A stretch of DNA of 64,000 nucleotides, from positions 1 to 64,000 of the forward strand of contig MEOQ01000009.1 in assembly GCA_001769275.1 (NCBI GenBank), given 5' to 3'. A program made the translations under genes and the position numbers. The notes below the pieces were generated by a model. That model saw only the letters and a list, made by a program, of their open reading frames with translations. It was not told the origin of the DNA and searched no databases. The first letter of the stretch is position 1. Each line of letters starts with the position of its first letter. This DNA is from Bacteroidetes bacterium GWF2_43_63. GTDB lineage: Bacteria > Bacteroidota > Bacteroidia > Bacteroidales > DTU049. Shown here piece by piece: positions 59,780 through 64,000 of the stretch.

Positions 59780-60826
59780 CTAGTTTCCCGATTCAGGAAG
59801 CTGCTCTTTCAGCTTTTCAACCTCCATCAAACGAATATTAAGCTGATTGATGTACGCTCTTTCTTTTTTAAGCATGTGGTCTTTGTAAGCTCTGTTAGCC
59901 CATTCGAGCGCGATGTTGAGCTCGCCTTCCATTTCAGCAGCCAGAGCCATGTTGTGGCAAGCGCGGCCGGCAATTTTCGGGTCAGGACTTTTGGCCGACT
60001 GAGACCAAAGCACTACAGCTTCTTTCCAGTTATTCACTTTCACGAATTTCTTGGCACTCTTCAGACGATCGTCACCTTTTTTATAATAAATGCGTGAAAC
60101 ACGAACCCAGTTGGGTGAAATCCGAATGCCCATCATTTCACCGGCGAAGTATCCTGCATCGTTTATGGCATTGCGCTTTGAAGGTAGTTTTCGAAATGCA
60201 TCTTCGGGTGAATTTCCAACGGTGTTCCATCCTTTATCATCATAAAAAACATCCTGATCAATAATCTTTTTGTTGACATTGTCATACAAACGCCAGCCGG
60301 CATTGACTCTGATGTTCAGGTCTTCCATAAATTCCGTGACCATTACATTTTCGCCATTGACCGCACGCTCCACCTGACGTGAACGCGAGGTACGGCGAAT
60401 ATCGCTGTCGAAAGTTTCAAGCGAAACAATGGCATCGACATTATATTTTTTGCATAGTGCGTCCACTTCAGCCCAGGAGAGGGGGACAGGAAATTCCTTG
60501 GTGCCCGTGCCACGCAAGTCTTCACCTTCCATCAGTTGCGCTTTGAAACGCGGATTGGTGTTCACCTTAAACGCAAGTCCTTTACAAACATTATAAGAAC
60601 CTTCGCGGTCGGCAGCAATGGATTCTCCGGTAATAAAACCTTCAAGAAAATTAGACCAACCCTCGCCCTTGGCTGGCAGACTGCGATTGAGGACTCCCAC
60701 ACTTTGAATGTGCTGTGGGACTGTGATCTGAGCGGGCACCAAAACGTTGGTGTATACAGTTGCTGTTTTGCATGAATAAAGTGAAACAGCGATAACTGCA
60801 AGCAGTAGAAGAGTAATTGTTTTCAT
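59780..60826 (-). CDS. DUF6340-like lipoprotein
   Basis: A 348-residue protein with a signal peptide and lipobox (VSLYSC). It contains the segments DALCKKYNVDAIVSLETFDSD and AGWRLYDNVNKKIIDQ typical of DUF6340 proteins of Bacteroidota, and a TPR-like helical part at the C-terminus (ACHNMALAAEMEGELNIALEWANRAY). ATG 60826 is chosen because the -7 box (60851-60858) overlaps the earlier Met at 60853. Function unknown; likely envelope-associated. Confidence 0.8.
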   Translation of the reverse strand: MKTITLLLLAVIAVSLYSCKTATVYTNVLVPAQITVPQHIQSVGVLNRSLPAKGEGWSNFLEGFITGESIAADREGSYNVCKGLAFKVNTNPRFKAQLMEGEDLRGTGTKEFPVPLSWAEVDALCKKYNVDAIVSLETFDSDIRRTSRSRQVERAVNGENVMVTEFMEDLNIRVNAGWRLYDNVNKKIIDQDVFYDDKGWNTVGNSPEDAFRKLPSKRNAINDAGYFAGEMMGIRISPNWVRVSRIYYKKGDDRLKSAKKFVKVNNWKEAVVLWSQSAKSPDPKIAGRACHNMALAAEMEGELNIALEWANRAYKDHMLKKERAYINQLNIRLMEVEKLKEQLPESGN

Positions 60827-60850
60827 GGTAGATGTTTTTCTGGGCTTGCC

Positions 60851-60858
60851 CAAAATTA
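60851..60858 (-). promoter_or_regulatory. -7 box for DUF6340 gene
   Basis: TAATTTTG on the minus strand, 24 bases before ATG 60826; it decides the start. Confidence 0.55.
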
Positions 60859-60918
60859 TACCAATTTCCTTACATGAAAAGAAAAATAATGCTTAAAGAA
60901 TATATAAGATTGTAATGC

Positions 60919-60945
60919 AAAAAAAAAGCCGGCATAAGCCGGCTT
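60919..60945 (-). terminator. Terminator after Omp28-like gene
   Basis: On the minus strand AAGCCGGC / GCCGGCTT with a 4-base loop followed by a T-tract. Confidence 0.82.
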
Positions 60946-60967
60946 AATAATTTGTTGATTAACTCTG

Positions 60968-62902
60968 TTAATGAGTTACTACGAAAGAACTTGTTGATGA
61001 CGTACCGTTATGCTGAACACTAACGAAATAAATTCCGTTGATGAATGCTGCGGTATTAATCTGAATTGTATTTACACCTGCAGTCAGTTTTTCAGATGAA
61101 GAATAAACTGTTTCGCCCAATGTGTTTGAAACTGTTACCAATGCATCGTCAGCAGACTGAACATTGAATTTAATGGTTGTTGCGTCATCGGCCGGATTCG
61201 GGAAAACAACAAAACCAGCGTTTTCTTCATTGTCATTTATGCTGACAGTGTTTGATATGTTAATGTCATCAAGGAAAAGGTTGTTTCCATATCCGCTGGT
61301 TGCCCTGAAACGAACAAGAACACTGCTTTCTCCGTCATATGCCGATAAATTGACACTAATAAACTTCCAATGTGCTGCAAGAACTGTTGTGTATGCTGAT
61401 TCACTGGCAGTGGTAGTTGCAAGTTGCGAACCCGATTTATTCCACACGGTTGCCCATGTTGCGCCGCAGTCTGTTGAAACATCAACCTGAAGTTTATCGG
61501 AATATGAAGAACTGTATTGGCGATGAGCATAATTGAATGTAAGAACAGAATTTGTGATAGATGAAAAATCCATTGGATAGCTTACGATGTCGTCAATCCC
61601 AGAAGAAATGTTGAACCAATTGATGAATGCGCTTCCACCTGCAAAGCAACCCTGAGTGCTGCGTGTCCAGTTGGTGCCATTATTATCATCGCTCAGAGTC
61701 CAATCGGCCGGAGGGAAGGTGGTTGAAGTAAATGGCTGTGTTACAGGAGCTGTAATGCTTGAAACAAATGTTACGAAAGTGGCTGACACTTCATCGTTAA
61801 CAAATGAATAATCGGTTGTACTGTTAGGATCAGAGACGCTTACTTCAAAAACATGTGCTCCGTTTGTTGAAGGAGTAAAAGCAGGGAATGTAATGATGGT
61901 GTCATCTCCGGCAACAAGTGATCCGGTGAAAGCGATTGGAGTTTGAGCAACACCATTGATTGAATAATTAATATTAGCAGTGGTTATTGTTGCTAATCCG
62001 TTGTTATACAATCTCACTGATGGACTAAAAGGAGTCGTGCCACATGACATTGAAGGAATGCTGTCAAGGTCAGCAACACCAGCATCGAGTGGGAACGGTA
62101 CTTTAAATTCATCACCACTCAGAATTTCCTTGTTTCCCTGCGAAACAAAAGCAACCAGCTTTAAATTATATAATTCAGCGGGAATAGTTCCGTATGTTGC
62201 AGGTACAGTATATACAAAAGCGGTGTCAAAAAATGTTCCCGCGGTAGTTGTGGGAATTGTGATACCCCATTGACCAAAAATAAGATGCCGCAGCATGTGC
62301 ATATGATAGTAGCTGGAACCTGTAATATAATCGGGATTATATGAAGATCCGGACTGTGGCCCGACAACATAATCCTGAAGAACGGCAATATTAAGTTTAT
62401 TTGTCGCAGTAGCTTCAGTTGCTGTATGATAAACTTCAACAAGTATTGAAAGTTCACGGGTAGCTTCATTCATTGTAGCATCGATGGCTACATTCACAGG
62501 AGATGTTTGAGCAAGCATGGTATTGGCAGCTGATGTCCATGAACCACGGTCCAAAGCTATATTAGTTCCTGAAAACACATGACGGTTAACAGTTCCTGAA
62601 GGATAACCGGTCAATCCGGTTTGACTTGCCAGCGCATCGCCAAAAGCAGTCCTGTAATCAGGTTGTCCTGAACTTGGAACTGAATAAGATCCCTGATGAA
62701 TGTTGATTGGAAACACATCGCCCGGATTCGCGGTGGCTAATTCATTGGCAATCCGATGTCCATCAGGACAATACGGACAATTGATACCGGTATATTCTTC
62801 CAGAACAACGTTCTTTGGGGCAGGAATTGTGCTCACAATTGTTTGTGCCATCACTGTCATGCCAAAGCTCAAAAGCAATGCAAAGGTTAAAACATGTTTC
62901 AT
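60968..62902 (-). CDS. Secreted Omp28-related protein with type IX sorting domain
   Basis: A 644-residue protein. After a signal peptide (1-19) comes a thioredoxin-like Omp28 domain with the redox-type motif CPYC in EEYTGINCPYCPDGH. A middle part has an adhesin-like 'choice-of-anchor J' jelly-roll (FTSTTFPPADWTLSDDNNGTNW, SSYSDKLQVDVSTDCGATW). The end, FVVFPNPADDATTIKFNV ... NGIYFVSVQH, is a type IX sorting domain. ATG 62902 follows from the -7 box at 62939-62946. Possibly a surface thiol protein or adhesin. Confidence 0.85.
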   Translation of the reverse strand: MKHVLTFALLLSFGMTVMAQTIVSTIPAPKNVVLEEYTGINCPYCPDGHRIANELATANPGDVFPINIHQGSYSVPSSGQPDYRTAFGDALASQTGLTGYPSGTVNRHVFSGTNIALDRGSWTSAANTMLAQTSPVNVAIDATMNEATRELSILVEVYHTATEATATNKLNIAVLQDYVVGPQSGSSYNPDYITGSSYYHMHMLRHLIFGQWGITIPTTTAGTFFDTAFVYTVPATYGTIPAELYNLKLVAFVSQGNKEILSGDEFKVPFPLDAGVADLDSIPSMSCGTTPFSPSVRLYNNGLATITTANINYSINGVAQTPIAFTGSLVAGDDTIITFPAFTPSTNGAHVFEVSVSDPNSTTDYSFVNDEVSATFVTFVSSITAPVTQPFTSTTFPPADWTLSDDNNGTNWTRSTQGCFAGGSAFINWFNISSGIDDIVSYPMDFSSITNSVLTFNYAHRQYSSSYSDKLQVDVSTDCGATWATVWNKSGSQLATTTASESAYTTVLAAHWKFISVNLSAYDGESSVLVRFRATSGYGNNLFLDDINISNTVSINDNEENAGFVVFPNPADDATTIKFNVQSADDALVTVSNTLGETVYSSSEKLTAGVNTIQINTAAFINGIYFVSVQHNGTSSTSSFVVTH

Positions 62903-62938
62903 ATTACTGTGTGGTTTTGTTTTATTATTTTGACCGTT

Positions 62939-62946
62939 CAAAAGTA
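62939..62946 (-). promoter_or_regulatory. -7 box for Omp28-like gene
   Basis: TACTTTTG on the minus strand, 36 bases before ATG 62902. Confidence 0.55.
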
Positions 62947-63210
62947 CTATCATACAGACAGAAAACCAAATGAAAAGTTGCAGAATTCTGTAAATATACA
63001 GTTTTCGACCTGTGTTTTATTCAAAATGTCATATTTTGTTACAAACATGAAATTAAAACGGATTTTTCATGATGAAAAAAAGGTGTTAGATTTAGTAATA
63101 CACTATACGAACGTTTTTTTTAGTTTTGGAGAAACAGGTAAAAATGTGGTCTTTTTATCAATAATCTAAGCATGTTGGAAAATTTTCAACTCCAGTTCAA
63201 ATACAAATAG

Positions 63211-63218
63211 TATTTTTG
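63211..63218 (+). promoter_or_regulatory. -7 box for last type IX cargo gene
   Basis: TATTTTTG, 18 bases before ATG 63237. Confidence 0.55.
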
Positions 63219-63236
63219 AAATCAAAAAGCAAAAAT

Positions 63237-63971
63237 ATGAAAATGAAATCTGCTCTACTTTTTCTGTCATTTATTGTTGTGACAATATCAACAATGGGAC
63301 AGAACCTTTCGCTTTCAACCGACAATGGGCCTCTGGCTATGGATGAAACAATATACATCTGGGGCGATTCAGGACAGTATAGCACAATTTATTGCTACCT
63401 GCATGTAACCAACAACAGTGCAGCCGATATTGATGTACTGGTGAAAAAAACAGAAGTTGATATACTTGCCGGAACCGAAAATTCATTCTGTTGGGGAAAT
63501 TGCTACCTGCCAATTGTTTTTGTATCCCCGGATTTTATTACCATTGGAGCTGGACAAACCAACGAGTTAAGTTTCTCAGGCGATTATATGCCCAAAGGTC
63601 AGGTAGGTTTGTCAACCATTCTCTATACTTTTTTCAATAAAAGTAATTCAGCCGATTCAGTGGCAGTAAATGTTGTGTTTGGCTCAGGAACAGCCTCCAT
63701 TGATGGCATCGAAGCCGAAAATGCATTGGCAGCCTATCCGAATCCGGCTACGTCGCAGGTTAATTTCACCTATCAATCAGAAAACATGCAGGATCAGGCT
63801 CAACTTATTATTATGTCAGCTGCCGGATCTGAAGTTTATCGTGCTGAAATGCCGAACGACAATTCGCCGTTTTCGATTGACGTAAGCAACTTCAATTCAG
63901 GTGTTTACTATTATTCTGTATTGATCAACGGTCGAACCAGTGAAGTGCGCAAGTTAGTCGTGATGCACTAA
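63237..63971 (+). CDS. Secreted protein with type IX sorting domain
   Basis: A 244-residue protein with a signal peptide (residues 1-19, ending GQN), an Ig-like beta domain (residues 25-145) containing two Cys (SFCWGNCYLP) and a sorting domain (LAAYPNPATSQVNFTYQ ... FNSGVYYYSVLINGR). The shape is that of a small exported cargo of type IX secretion. Start is fixed by the -7 box at 63211-63218. Function unknown. Confidence 0.8.
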   Translation: MKMKSALLFLSFIVVTISTMGQNLSLSTDNGPLAMDETIYIWGDSGQYSTIYCYLHVTNNSAADIDVLVKKTEVDILAGTENSFCWGNCYLPIVFVSPDFITIGAGQTNELSFSGDYMPKGQVGLSTILYTFFNKSNSADSVAVNVVFGSGTASIDGIEAENALAAYPNPATSQVNFTYQSENMQDQAQLIIMSAAGSEVYRAEMPNDNSPFSIDVSNFNSGVYYYSVLINGRTSEVRKLVVMH

Positions 63972-64000
63972 TCTGAAGAATACATTTCCTTTTCCGAATT

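Larger units (their letters stand above)
62903..63236. other. Divergent intergenic region
   Basis: About 330 AT-rich bases with two divergent -7 boxes (62939-62946 minus and 63211-63218 plus). No repeat or gene seen between them. Confidence 0.5.

Overview
The window reads as chromosome of an anaerobic or microaerobic member of the Bacteroidota, probably Bacteroidales-like. The signs are three kinds. Many genes are preceded by the Bacteroidota -7 box TAnnTTTG and mostly lack a Shine-Dalgarno. Several secreted proteins end in C-terminal domains typical of type IX secretion. Family content is typical of the phylum (OMP beta-barrel TonB-type receptor, DUF4838, DUF6340, Omp28-like, short DnaE paralog, FloA/NfeD). 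No rRNA, tRNA, CRISPR array or intact insertion sequence was seen.

Positions 1-21700 are the most unusual part: a sulfur and electron-transfer island. A Crp-type regulator (483-1163, minus) diverges from a plus-strand operon (1305-8494) encoding DsrE2, a TusA-like carrier, an MvhD-like Fe-S protein, an HdrA/QmoA-like flavoprotein carrying a whole GltD/NfnB-type NAD(P)H oxidoreductase inside it, an HdrA/QmoB-like protein, and a QmoC-like HdrC/cytochrome b fusion. Facing it is a minus-strand run of 17 genes (19445 down to 8564). Listed in transcription order it contains a DUF134 regulator, two NifX/NifB-type proteins, a DUF5320 protein, a third NifX-type protein, a DUF89 protein, a CGGC-domain protein, two MinD ATPases with built-in ferredoxins, a radical SAM enzyme, CobO, a Cys-rich ferredoxin, HdrC, HdrB, a PLP trans-sulfuration lyase, an OsmC protein and an Mrp ATPase. 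The two operons together could assemble and run an Hdr/Qmo-like complex that moves electrons between NAD(P)H, quinone and a sulfur substrate carried on TusA/DsrE2. That role is inferred. No dsrAB, aprAB or sat lies in the window. A second, insert-free hdrA copy (20020-21468) followed by a truncated qmoC remnant shows that the cluster was once duplicated and then decayed at a palindromic repeat.

Positions 21700-40900 are mixed: a Fic protein, a secreted DUF4838 protein, three related small membrane proteins (the middle one frameshifted), a ClpS-M48 protease-NfeD-FloA run, a MurD-like ligase overlapping a MurL-like epimerase (an alternative route to D-glutamate in peptidoglycan), YqgE, a DbpA-like helicase, a short DnaE, an M15 peptidase, a PepD dipeptidase and a PlsC-like acyltransferase.

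Positions 40900-64000 are mostly envelope and secreted functions: two 591-residue PKD/P-domain proteins born from a tandem duplication that also left a truncated plsC, a C69 dipeptidase, DUF2231, a TonB-type receptor, two cytidylate-kinase-like proteins with unusually strong ribosome binding sites, a lipoprotein, a glycosyltransferase pair, rubrerythrin, ribosomal protein L19, a secreted GH2 enzyme, a DUF6340 lipoprotein, an Omp28-like protein and a last type IX cargo protein. Small dispersed palindromic repeats lie between genes throughout.
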